Source: Chthoniobacter sp.
GTDB lineage: Bacteria; Verrucomicrobiota; Verrucomicrobiia; Chthoniobacterales; Chthoniobacteraceae
NCBI GenBank assembly: GCA_025351065.1
Contig: JANXWQ010000456.1
Location: forward strand, 1-15,328
DNA length: 15,328 nt
Direction: 5' to 3'
The number at the start of each line of letters is the position of its first letter. Positions within the stretch are counted from its first letter, which is position 1. Shown piece after piece: positions 1 to 13,802 of the stretch. Position numbers and translations under genes: made by a program. The notes under the pieces were generated by a model. The model was given only the letters and a program-made list of their open reading frames with translations. It ran no database searches and was not told the origin of the DNA.

Positions 1-839
1 CGCTCAACCTCGGCACCGACGACGAGCCGCGCATCTTCGGCGAAAAGAACGCGCGCAAAGTCCTCGACGCCATCCAGCGCGCGCGCGACCTGCCGCTCGC
101 CCGCTGGCTGCACGCGCTGGCGATTCCCGAAGTCGGCGAAACCACCGCGCATGATCTCGCGAAGTCTCACGCATCGCTCGAAGCGCTCCGCGATTCGCCG
201 CTACTGCGCGACGTGCTCGAACTCGACCGCCTGCACGCCGAAGCCGATGCGGCCAACCCGCGCGCCCGTCATCAAAAGGGCGCGACCGACATCGACAAGC
301 AAAAGCTCTCGGCTCGCCACGCGGAATTACTGGCAGAAGTGAACGCCGCGGGCCGGCGGCTGCTTGACGCGGGCTTTGCCGCGCCGGCCAAAAAGAAAGC
401 CGCCGCGGATGCCGACTGCGTCGCCGTCGTTGGCCCGGTCATCGCGCGCGCCGCGCTCGATTGGTTTTCGTCCGACACCGGCCGTGCGGTGCTCGCGCGG
501 CTGCACGCGCGCGGCATTTCGCCAAAGGGCGGCGAGGCCAAAGGCGGGCAGCCGTTTGCCGGCCAGACCTTCGTCCTCACCGGCACGCTGGAGCAGATGT
601 CGCGCACCGAAGCCGCCGAAAAAATCCGCGCCCTCGGCGGCAACGTCTCCGGCTCCGTGAGCCGCAAAACGCACTGCGTCATCGCCGGCCCTGGTGCAGG
701 CTCGAAGCTCGACGAAGCCCGCGCGCTCGGCGTGGCCGTGCTCGACGAGCCGCAATTTCTCGCGCTGCTCGCCGGCGAGCCGTCGTCCGCGAAGGCTGAG
801 CCAGACTTGTTCGGAGGCGGTGCAGAGCGGAACGTGTGA
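1..839 (+). CDS. ligA: NAD-dependent DNA ligase LigA, C-terminal part (5' end outside window)
   Basis: This is the C-terminal 278 residues of the NAD+-dependent ligase that seals nicks in replication and repair. The reading frame enters at base 3, and the adenylation and OB domains lie left of the window. Residues 1-60 match the helix-hairpin-helix region, with FGEKNARKVLDAI, then PLARWLHALAIPEVGE and TTAHDLA. Residues about 183-258 form the BRCT domain, with FAGQTFVLTGTLEQMSRTEA, IRALGG and THCVIAG, which in LigA helps DNA binding. Between the HhH elements (SLEAL near residue 57 and VVGPVIA near 143) lie about 60 more residues than in E. coli LigA; this stretch is charged and Ala-rich and contains KKKAAADAD. 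A short tail after BRCT ends in DLFGG plus six residues. The gene converges on the adenosyltransferase gene. The identification is firm; the role of the insert is unknown. Confidence 0.95.
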   Translation, partial: LNLGTDDEPRIFGEKNARKVLDAIQRARDLPLARWLHALAIPEVGETTAHDLAKSHASLEALRDSPLLRDVLELDRLHAEADAANPRARHQKGATDIDKQKLSARHAELLAEVNAAGRRLLDAGFAAPAKKKAAADADCVAVVGPVIARAALDWFSSDTGRAVLARLHARGISPKGGEAKGGQPFAGQTFVLTGTLEQMSRTEAAEKIRALGGNVSGSVSRKTHCVIAGPGAGSKLDEARALGVAVLDEPQFLALLAGEPSSAKAEPDLFGGGAERNV

Positions 840-898
840 GGTGTGAATGGAGGATTCATCACGCATCCTTCTCCTCCCGCCTGCGCCCGAAGAAAAAA

Positions 899-966
899 TT
901 AGAGGTCCTTCGACCCCGTTCCCGCCCGCCTTTGCCCATCGGGAACTCCGCTCAGGATGACAGGGT
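899..966. repeat. Dispersed palindromic repeat of the CHPERS type, between convergent genes
   Basis: This is an intergenic element between the stops of ligA and the adenosyltransferase gene. Visible are TAGAGGTCCTTCGACCCCG on the left, a 7-bp inverted repeat GTTCCCG (918-924) and CGGGAAC (940-946) around a 15-nt loop, then CTCCGCTCAGGATGACAGG. Read on the minus strand it encodes a peptide starting PCHPERSS and ending VEGPLIFSS. I recognise this as the false peptide produced by a dispersed bacterial repeat whose core is close to CATCCTGAGCGGAG. On the minus strand the element is followed by T6 (complement of 893-898), so it may also end adenosyltransferase transcripts. The repeat identity comes from memory of the motif, because only one copy is in this window. 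Confidence 0.7.
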
Positions 967-982
967 TTTTCAAACTGCCCCA

Positions 983-1537
983 CTATCTATCGCCCGCCGC
1001 CGCATCGGCGCGGGTTTCGATCCAGCGGGCCCAGAGCCAGCAGAGGTCGGAGAGGCGGTTGAGGTAGCGGAGGATTTCGGGGTTCACGGGCGGGCTGCTT
1101 TCGGCTAGGACGGCGATGGCGCGCTCGGCGCGGCGGCAGACGGTGCGGGCGACATCAAGCGTGGCGGAGCCGAGGGTCGCGCCGGGCGTGGCCCAGCCGT
1201 GGTAGCTGATACGGTGGTTTTTTTCGAGGTCGTCGATGCGCGCGGTGAGGGCATCCACATGCGCTTTTTCCACGAAGTGAAAACCGCCGGCCGTGTAGCG
1301 CTCGCGATCCTGCGGGAGGACGGCGAGTTCGCCCATGAGGAGGACGAGTTCCTTTTGAATGGCGAGGACGGCGTCGGTGACGAAGGGATCCGTGAGTGTG
1401 GCGCGCACCATGCCGAGGGCGGCGTTGAGTTCATCGACCGCGCCATTGGCGGCGATGCGCGGGTCGGTCTTCGCGACACGGCGGCCATACATGAGGCCGG
1501 TGGTGCCGTCGTCGCCGGTCTTGGTGGCGATGGACAT
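983..1537 (-). CDS. pduO: PduO-type cob(I)alamin adenosyltransferase
   Basis: This 184-residue enzyme should transfer the 5'-deoxyadenosyl group of ATP to cob(I)alamin, giving adenosylcobalamin (coenzyme B12). The N-terminal ATP-binding motif TKTGDDGTTGL is at residues 5-15, followed by DPRIAANGAVDELNAALG. The helix with the conserved basic and acidic residues is VARTVCRRAER (129-139), and NRLSDL is at 160-165. The length is usual for the PduO/MMAB family, which works as a soluble trimer. In the loop before that helix, where many members have F-x-L-P-G-G, this protein has W115-A-T-P-G-A; the Phe is known in the Lactobacillus PduO enzyme to help remove the lower cobalt ligand. The start codon is 3 nt beyond the stop of the upstream cyclase-fold gene, so translational coupling is likely. 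No Shine-Dalgarno sequence is seen. No B12-dependent enzyme is nearby. Confidence 0.92.
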   Translation of the reverse strand: MSIATKTGDDGTTGLMYGRRVAKTDPRIAANGAVDELNAALGMVRATLTDPFVTDAVLAIQKELVLLMGELAVLPQDRERYTAGGFHFVEKAHVDALTARIDDLEKNHRISYHGWATPGATLGSATLDVARTVCRRAERAIAVLAESSPPVNPEILRYLNRLSDLCWLWARWIETRADAAAGDR

Positions 1538-1540
1538 TTT

Positions 1541-3022
1541 TCAGCGGCTGCTGGCGAGGTAGCGGTAATAGACCTCGAGCATGAGGACGCAGAGCGAGTT
1601 GCGATAGACCTGCGCGTCGATGGTGCCACCGGTGCCGGTCGGTTCCAGTTGTCCATTTTTCGGGCCGCCGGTCTCGGGCCAACTCCCGTCGTCGGCCTGT
1701 TTGGCGATGATTTGCGGCTGCACTTCGCGGTTCCATTTGTGCCACGCGCTGCCGCCGTGCTGAAAGCAGGCCTGGGCACCATAGTACCAGGAGTAAAGAC
1801 TGGCGTCGCCGGCATCGTAGTTATACTTGGGGGCGTCTTTGCCATCGACGTAGAAGTCGAGCGCCTGGCGGACGACCGACCCGCGCTCGTGTTTGGCGAT
1901 CTGGAGGATCACGACGGCGACGGCGGTGAGACTCGGCTTGTCCTCGGGGCCGCGGTAGCCAAAGCCACCCTTGGGGCCGCGGCAGCGCATGGTGTTGTCC
2001 ACGGACTTGTTCATGGCCTGCTCGGCACCGGGGAGATTCAGCCCGCTGAGATGCGCGGTCTTGAGCGCCTGCACCTGCCAGCCGGTGACGGAGGTGTCGC
2101 TCGGCTGGGCCTTGTTCAACTCATACATCCAGCCGCCGTCCGCGCCCTGGCCGTTGACGATGATCGCGATCGCCTTGGTGAAAACTTCCGCGATTTTCGG
2201 CTCCTTCGTGAGGATGTAAGCCTCGCCCAGCGCGTAGGTGCCGATGCCGTGCTCGTAGGCCCACGGCTGGCCGTCGAGCCGGCTGATGCGGCCGCCCCGC
2301 TCGTTGCCGACTTGGAGGAGAAAGTCGATCGCTTTGCGCACATTCGGGCCGTAGTCGCGGGAGACAGGTTTTTCGCAATGCCCCATGAAGCAGAGCAGCG
2401 CGAGGCCGGTCATGGAGGTCTGAAACTGCTGGCCGAAAGAGCCGTCAGGATTCTGGTGCGCCTTGAGCCATTGGAGTCCTTTGATGATGACCTCCTCGGC
2501 CTTCGGGTCGCCGCCGCTGGCTTTCATAGCCGCGGCGCGGGACGCGGCGCTGCAGCGGTCGTTCATCACATTTGGCAGCGCGAATCCGCCACCGCCGCCG
2601 CCGCCCGTGCCGCCCATGCCGCCCGCGCCGATGCCGGTGCCCGTGCCGCCGATGCCGCCCATCCGGTTCGGCACGACCTGCGTGGCGTTGGGCATGGTCA
2701 CAATTTCCGGCAGCGCGATTTTCGAGAGCCCGGCGGTGGTGATGCGCTTGGCCTGCGCCGGGGCACTCATGGTGTTTTTCTTTTTCGCCATCGAGACCTT
2801 GTGCTCCAGCGCGCGGCTGCTCGCGTTCACCACCGGCGGCCCACCTTGGAAGGACAGCTTGCGGTTCGCCTGATACCGCTGGACGACATAGATCGTGGCA
2901 CCCGCTCCGAAGAGGACGTGGACGATGATGCTGACGAGAAGAAATTTGCTCGCCAGAATGGTCGCCCAAAATGAGGCGCGGGGCTTTTTTGGCGTGGAAT
3001 CGGGCGGGCTCTCGGAGTTCAT
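1541..3022 (-). CDS. Membrane-anchored squalene-cyclase/prenyltransferase-repeat protein
   Basis: A 493-residue protein. It has a short polar N-terminus (1-17), one hydrophobic segment at about 22-46 (LLVSIIVHVLFGAG inside it), a linker containing SRALEHKVSMAKKK and SAPAQAKRITTAGLSKIALP (87-106 approximately), a Gly-rich stretch (122-146), and a C-terminal alpha/alpha-barrel region from about 175. The barrel shows repeated helices ending in QW-like turns: QNPDGSFG (190-197), GADGGWMY (293-300), GPKGGFGYRG (349-358) and ADDGSWPE (443-450). This is the fold of terpene cyclases, prenyltransferase subunits and complement-type domains. I do not see the DxDD motif of squalene-hopene cyclase, and a cyclase would not need this anchor and linker, so enzymatic cyclisation is doubtful. 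The barrel is probably periplasmic if the N-terminus is cytoplasmic. The protein leads a two-gene unit with the adenosyltransferase. Function unknown. Confidence 0.85.
   Translation of the reverse strand: MNSESPPDSTPKKPRASFWATILASKFLLVSIIVHVLFGAGATIYVVQRYQANRKLSFQGGPPVVNASSRALEHKVSMAKKKNTMSAPAQAKRITTAGLSKIALPEIVTMPNATQVVPNRMGGIGGTGTGIGAGGMGGTGGGGGGGFALPNVMNDRCSAASRAAAMKASGGDPKAEEVIIKGLQWLKAHQNPDGSFGQQFQTSMTGLALLCFMGHCEKPVSRDYGPNVRKAIDFLLQVGNERGGRISRLDGQPWAYEHGIGTYALGEAYILTKEPKIAEVFTKAIAIIVNGQGADGGWMYELNKAQPSDTSVTGWQVQALKTAHLSGLNLPGAEQAMNKSVDNTMRCRGPKGGFGYRGPEDKPSLTAVAVVILQIAKHERGSVVRQALDFYVDGKDAPKYNYDAGDASLYSWYYGAQACFQHGGSAWHKWNREVQPQIIAKQADDGSWPETGGPKNGQLEPTGTGGTIDAQVYRNSLCVLMLEVYYRYLASSR
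2587..2660 (-). repeat. Triplet-rich low-complexity tract encoding the Gly-rich linker
   Basis: This is a run of GGC/GGT-type codons on the minus strand, punctuated by Thr, Ile, Ala and Met codons, within the membrane-anchored cyclase-fold gene. It encodes residues 122-146 and includes a run of seven glycines. It lies between the N-terminal anchor region and the barrel, so it probably acts as a flexible tether. Changes of whole triplets would keep the frame, so the tract could vary in length between strains without inactivating the gene. Confidence 0.8.
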
Positions 3023-3148
3023 CGGCGGCTCGCTGGCGAAATTGGTGCTGAGGGGGTTCGCATGGGAAAACGACGGCGCTCAATATGAGCACGGCGATTC
3101 ATTAGTCGCGCATTTTTTCCGCAAAACAGCCGCACCATCCGAAAACGG

Positions 3149-3176
3149 CGAAGGCCGAAGACCGCAGGGGCCTTCG
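3149..3176 (-). terminator. Possible terminator hairpin after rpoC
   Basis: This is an 8-bp perfect inverted repeat, CGAAGGCC (3149-3156) and GGCCTTCG (3169-3176), around a 12-nt loop. It begins 35 nt beyond the rpoC stop. On the minus strand the stem is followed by CCGTTTTCGG, which is only a weak U-tract. It lies between rpoC and the next same-strand gene and could end or reduce read-through from rpoBC. Confidence 0.45.
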
Positions 3177-3210
3177 ACCTTCGCAGGTTGAGGATTTTCG
3201 GCGTGGGCCT

Positions 3211-7332
<4,122 letters not shown>

Positions 7333-7375
7333 ATTAGTATAGTTGGCTGGCTAGCTTGGTTTGTGGGTTGCGAGG
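7333..7375 (-). promoter_or_regulatory. rpoB-rpoC spacer: A/C-rich, G-poor leader without Shine-Dalgarno
   Basis: This 43-nt spacer between the rpoB stop and the rpoC start has only about four G on the coding strand. It reads as CAACCCACAAACC-type sequence and ends AACTATACTAAT just before ATG. There is no GGAG or AGGA within reach of the start, even though rpoC must be translated at high level. I infer initiation on an unstructured leader, or coupling to rpoB translation. Confidence 0.6.
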
Positions 7376-11173
<3,798 letters not shown>

Positions 11174-11295
11174 GTGGATGATGCTCGGTTGCTGCTGGTG
11201 CTGCGGGCGGCCCTCACCCCGCCACCAGCGGACGGAAGGGACGTTGGGAAAAAACTGCGGTTAAAATTGCGTGCCTAAACCCGCCAGCGCAAAAA

Positions 11296-11356
11296 CCGCA
11301 GAGACGCCGAGACGCAGAAGATGAAAATCATCCTCTGCGTCTCGGAATTTCTGCGG
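11296..11356. repeat. Long palindromic repeat of the CTCTGCGTCTC type upstream of rpoB
   Basis: This is a 61-nt near-perfect hairpin. The outer stem is CCGCAGA (11296-11302) with TCTGCGG (11350-11356). The inner stem is GAGACGCAGA (11309-11318) with TCTGCGTCTC (11334-11343), extended after one mismatch by five more pairs to an AAA loop at 11325-11327. The CCGCAGAGACGC / GCGTCTC...CTGCGG pattern is one I recognise as a common dispersed intergenic palindrome in environmental bacteria. It lies about 120 nt upstream of the rpoB start, so it would be in the leader or just before the promoter. Only one copy is present in the window. Confidence 0.7.
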
Positions 11357-11503
11357 AATAAAAATAGGGCTGGCGGCGGCGGCGGTGCTCAAGACGAAAA
11401 GAGCGAGGGTGACGAATCCTCGCGGCAAAATGGACGCGGAGTTTCTGATGCTCTCCCGCCTCGCGCAAGCAAAATTTTCGCTTTTAGCAATTTTTTCTCC
11501 CCG

Positions 11504-11524
11504 CCGCCCGGATGGGACGGGCGG
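11504..11524 (-). terminator. GC-rich hairpin just downstream of tRNA-Pro
   Basis: This is a 7-bp inverted repeat, CCGCCCG (11504-11510) and CGGGCGG (11518-11524), with a 7-nt loop, a few bases beyond the tRNA 3' end on the minus strand. The stem can be lengthened with a bulge. On the minus strand it is followed by an A-run, not a U-run, so it is not a classical intrinsic terminator. It could act in 3' processing or Rho-assisted ending of the tRNA transcript. Confidence 0.35.
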
Positions 11525-11525
11525 G

Positions 11526-11601
<76 letters not shown>

Positions 11602-11680
11602 AAAACTCCCATGCTGTGCGGATTGCCCCGCCCAGCGGGCCGCAACCATGCACCCTCGCCGCCGCGCGGCAAGCGATTCC

Positions 11681-11875
11681 TCAAACCATTTCGCCCGCGT
11701 CCGGCGCGGCCGGACCGTCCTCCGACTCGCGGGCTTCGGGCGCGGCGTGGAATTCGATGTGGCCGCACTTGATGCAGAAAGTCCGCGTCCAGCCCGCGCG
11801 CGGGCCGTCGGGCACGGGCTTTGGGGCGCTCATGTTGCCGCGGCATTTGCGGCATTTGTCTCCGTGGGAAATCAT
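11681..11875 (-). CDS. Small zinc-ribbon-like protein
   Basis: A 64-residue protein with two Cys pairs: C8-x2-C11 (DKCRKCRGN) and C34-x2-C37 (TFCIKCGHIEF). This spacing suits one structural zinc ribbon. Between the pairs is a basic and Pro-rich stretch, APKPVPDGPRAGWTR, and the last 17 or so residues are acidic and low in complexity. Similar minimal ribbons occur in unrelated nucleic-acid-binding and assembly proteins, so no function is assigned. The start ATG has no Shine-Dalgarno site but is preceded by a G-free A/C-rich leader like those of its neighbours, which supports the choice. It lies between the dehydrogenase gene and tRNA-Pro on the same strand. I think it is a real gene because of the Cys pattern; it remains hypothetical. 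Confidence 0.65.
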   Translation of the reverse strand: MISHGDKCRKCRGNMSAPKPVPDGPRAGWTRTFCIKCGHIEFHAAPEARESEDGPAAPDAGEMV

Positions 11876-11896
11876 AGGTTTTTTGGGTGGAATTTG
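11876..11896 (-). promoter_or_regulatory. G-free A/C-rich leader of the zinc-ribbon gene
   Basis: The 21 nt before the ATG have no G on the coding strand and read CCACCCAAAAAACCT directly before the start. No Shine-Dalgarno sequence is present. It has the same character as the leaders of the dehydrogenase, DUF5069 and rpoC genes. Confidence 0.45.
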
Positions 11897-11977
11897 CCCG
11901 GAAAACTGCCCAGCCGCGCGCCGTTTGAAAAGAATATTTTTGAGCCGCCCCGCGCCGGTTCCGCCCTGCAGCCGCGC

Positions 11978-12877
11978 CTACTTTTTCTTCCCGCGGCCTT
12001 TGAAGGTCAGCTCGGCGATGCCGGATTTATCGAGGTCGCCGAAGCCGAGTTTCACCATCTTGGTGTACTGCGCGAGGCTGGCGGCGGCGAGCGGGAGGCT
12101 GAGCTTCTGCTCTTTCGCGAGCTTGAGCGCGATGCCGCTGTCCTTGGCGGCGTGCGCGCCGGAGAAGAAGCAGGCATGGTCGCGGTTGACCATGTCCTCG
12201 CCGTCGGTGGCGAGCACGCGGCTGTTGGCGCCGGTCTGCGAGAAGACTTCCATGAGGGTCTTTAGGTCGAGCTTGAGCGCCGCGCCGAGGCCGAGCCCTT
12301 CGGCGAGGCCAGCGGTGTTGATGTTCATCACCATGTTGACCAGCGCCTTGACCTGCGCGGCCTGCCCGGCTTGGCCGATGTAACGCAGGAGTTTGCCTTC
12401 GTCGGAGAGCTTGATGAGCAGCGGCTTGAGCTTGTCGAAGACTGCCTTTTCGCCGCCGCACATGAGGTAGAGCGTGCCGGCGCGGGCCTGGTTGATGGAC
12501 GAGGCCATGCAGGCTTCGAGGCTCGCCGCGCCGGCTTTCTTCGCCAGCTTTTCGACCTGCACATGGGTCTTCGGCGAGATGGTCGCGCAGTTGATGAAAG
12601 CGCGGCCTTTCGCGCCCTGGAGGAGGTTGTCCTTTTTGTTTGTGAAAATGGCGAGCTGCGCCTTGTCGTCGGTGACGACGGTGATGACGACGTCGCTCAG
12701 CGCGGTGACGCGGGCGAGTTTGGTGCAGGCTTCCGCGCCGATTTCCGCGGCGAGTTCGGCCGCGCCTTTGCGGTTCACGTCAAAGACGGCGGTGACCTTG
12801 TAGCCGCACTCCGCGAGACGGCGGGCCATGTTTGCGCCCATGCGGCCGACGCCGACGAATCCGACTTTTTTAGACAT
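11978..12877 (-). CDS. NAD(P)-dependent oxidoreductase, beta-hydroxyacid dehydrogenase family
   Basis: A 299-residue protein like 3-hydroxyisobutyrate dehydrogenase and tartronate semialdehyde reductase. The N-terminal Rossmann motif is GFVGVGRMGANMA (6-18). D33 ends the second strand (AVFDVNRKG), which favours NAD(H), although the NR that follows is seen in NADP-using relatives. The C-terminal helical domain has the catalytic Lys at K177 and N181 (GQAAQVKALVNMVMN) and KDSGIALKLA (245-254). The family substrate loop, usually D-A-P-V-S-G-G, reads E-A-C-M-A-S-S at 121-127, followed by a normal RAGTLYLMCGG. The substrate therefore cannot be named. The start at MSKKVGFVG is chosen because upstream in-frame residues overlap the hydrolase gene and are not family-like. 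The C-terminus GRGKKK is basic. The gene lies 40 nt after the hydrolase stop and is probably in the same unit. Confidence 0.88.
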   Translation of the reverse strand: MSKKVGFVGVGRMGANMARRLAECGYKVTAVFDVNRKGAAELAAEIGAEACTKLARVTALSDVVITVVTDDKAQLAIFTNKKDNLLQGAKGRAFINCATISPKTHVQVEKLAKKAGAASLEACMASSINQARAGTLYLMCGGEKAVFDKLKPLLIKLSDEGKLLRYIGQAGQAAQVKALVNMVMNINTAGLAEGLGLGAALKLDLKTLMEVFSQTGANSRVLATDGEDMVNRDHACFFSGAHAAKDSGIALKLAKEQKLSLPLAAASLAQYTKMVKLGFGDLDKSGIAELTFKGRGKKK

Positions 12878-12905
12878 AATAGATGTGGTTTGGGGTGGGT
12901 GTTGG
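12878..12905 (-). promoter_or_regulatory. G-free leader of the dehydrogenase gene
   Basis: The 28 nt directly before the start contain no G on the coding strand (ACACCCACCCCAAACC, then ACATCTATT before ATG). There is no Shine-Dalgarno sequence. This is the clearest example of the leader type shared by several genes here. Confidence 0.5.
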
Positions 12906-12917
12906 CGGGCGAAAAAA

Positions 12918-13736
12918 TCAGGTCGTGAAAAACGGGTTGTGCGCCTTCTCCTCGCCGACCGTGGTGAGCGGGCCGTGGCCGGGACAGAGCACGGTGTCGT
13001 CGGGCAGGGTGAGGATTTGCTCGCGGTTGGTGCGCAGCGCGTCGGCGTAGGAAATGCCGCCGCCGCCCATCGAGCCGGCGAAAACCGCATCGCCGACGAT
13101 GGCGACGGGCCGCGCGAGGCCGTGGATGACGTAGGTGATGCCGCCTTTGCAATGGCCCCACGTCAGCCGCGTCTCGAGGTGCAGCGCGCCGCAGTCGAAG
13201 GTGCGGCCTTCGTCGAAGGTCCGCGCGCCGTCCGCGGGCTCGCGGGTGCCGGTGAAAATGTTCGCGCCGGTTTCCCGCTGCAACCGCACGAGGTCGGCGA
13301 TGTGGTCGGGGTGGGTGTGGGTGATCAGGATGAGCGGGAGAGAAAGATTTTCGCGCCGGAGAAAGGCGAGCATCGCGGTGCAGTCCGCGCCGGTGTCGAA
13401 GGCCACGGCCTGGCCGCTCGCGCGGTCAAAGGCGAGGTAGCTGTTCACCGTCATGTCCTCGAAGGGTGTGGTGAACGTCACGAGCCCCACGACTTCGACG
13501 GGCTGCGGACGCCACGATTTCGCGCCGGTCGCGGCGAGCGCATCCGCGCCGAGCCCGAGCACGGGCGCGACGGCGCGCGCGGCCATTTCATCGAACTCGC
13601 CCTCGCGCAAAGCCTGGACTGCCGCGGCGGAAAGGCCGGCGTGCGCGGCCACGCCGGCGTCGTCCAGTTTCAGCCCGCGCATGGCTTTGCCCACGATGTC
13701 GGCGGCGCTGTCTTCGAGCGGGAGGGGAGCGGTCAT
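12918..13736 (-). CDS. Metallo-beta-lactamase-fold hydrolase with HTH-like N-terminus
   Basis: A 272-residue protein. Residues about 80-265 form a glyoxalase-II-like MBL domain: THTHPDH (139-145) gives metal ligands H140, H142, D144 and H145, H195 lies in TWGHCKGG, D216 in IVGDAVF, and H254 in CPGHGP. These ligands fit a two-metal hydrolase, probably acting on thioesters or a related small substrate. Residues about 10-70 (VGKAMRGLKLDDAGVAAHAG, then LSAAAVQALREGEFDEM and APVLGLGADAL) have the spacing of a XRE-type helix-turn-helix, which is unusual before an MBL domain. The same N-terminal region could instead be a short recognition helical bundle. The dehydrogenase gene follows. A strong intrinsic terminator of the upstream gene ends only 8 nt before this ATG. 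No Shine-Dalgarno is seen. The hydrolase assignment is firm; substrate and DNA binding are inference. Confidence 0.88.
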   Translation of the reverse strand: MTAPLPLEDSAADIVGKAMRGLKLDDAGVAAHAGLSAAAVQALREGEFDEMAARAVAPVLGLGADALAATGAKSWRPQPVEVVGLVTFTTPFEDMTVNSYLAFDRASGQAVAFDTGADCTAMLAFLRRENLSLPLILITHTHPDHIADLVRLQRETGANIFTGTREPADGARTFDEGRTFDCGALHLETRLTWGHCKGGITYVIHGLARPVAIVGDAVFAGSMGGGGISYADALRTNREQILTLPDDTVLCPGHGPLTTVGEEKAHNPFFTT

Positions 13737-13744
13737 GGCGGGAG

Positions 13745-13788
13745 AAAAAAGCGGGCACGCCGCCCGGCGCGTGCCGGACGGCGTGCCC
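13745..13788 (-). terminator. Strong intrinsic terminator after the DUF5069-like gene
   Basis: The outer stem GGGCACGCCG (13753-13762) pairs perfectly with CGGCGTGCCC (13779-13788). Inside, after one mismatch, CCGGC (13764-13768) pairs with GCCGG (13773-13777) around a GCGT tetraloop. On the minus strand the hairpin is followed by GC and then six T (complement of 13745-13750), the layout of a Rho-independent terminator. It begins 14 nt past the stop of the DUF5069-like gene and its U-tract ends 8 nt before the hydrolase ATG. Confidence 0.85.
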
Positions 13789-13802
13789 TGAATTGGTCGC
13801 GA

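Noticed and set aside
327..983. Minus-strand ORF beginning MGQFEKPCHPERSS
   Set aside because: It is the false peptide produced by the dispersed repeat plus the antisense of ligA.
1199..2974. 591-codon ORF on the + strand
   Set aside because: It is a mirror of the adenosyltransferase and cyclase-fold genes and even runs across their junction, which a real gene would not be expected to do.
2445..3092. Minus-strand ORF rich in His, Arg and Gly in the other frame of the cyclase-fold gene
   Set aside because: It is a frame shadow of the Gly-rich tract; the repetitive composition comes from triplet-rich DNA.
11296..11356. CRISPR repeat or tandem array
   Set aside because: There is a single hairpin with no regularly spaced copies and no cas gene.
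11616..12383. 255-codon ORF on the + strand
   Set aside because: It overlaps the zinc-ribbon and dehydrogenase genes in antisense and has no family-like motif.
12878..13090. N-terminal extension of the dehydrogenase to 370 residues
   Set aside because: The extra 71 residues overlap the hydrolase gene, are Pro/Ser/Arg-rich and unlike the family; the Rossmann motif begins directly after the internal MSKK start.
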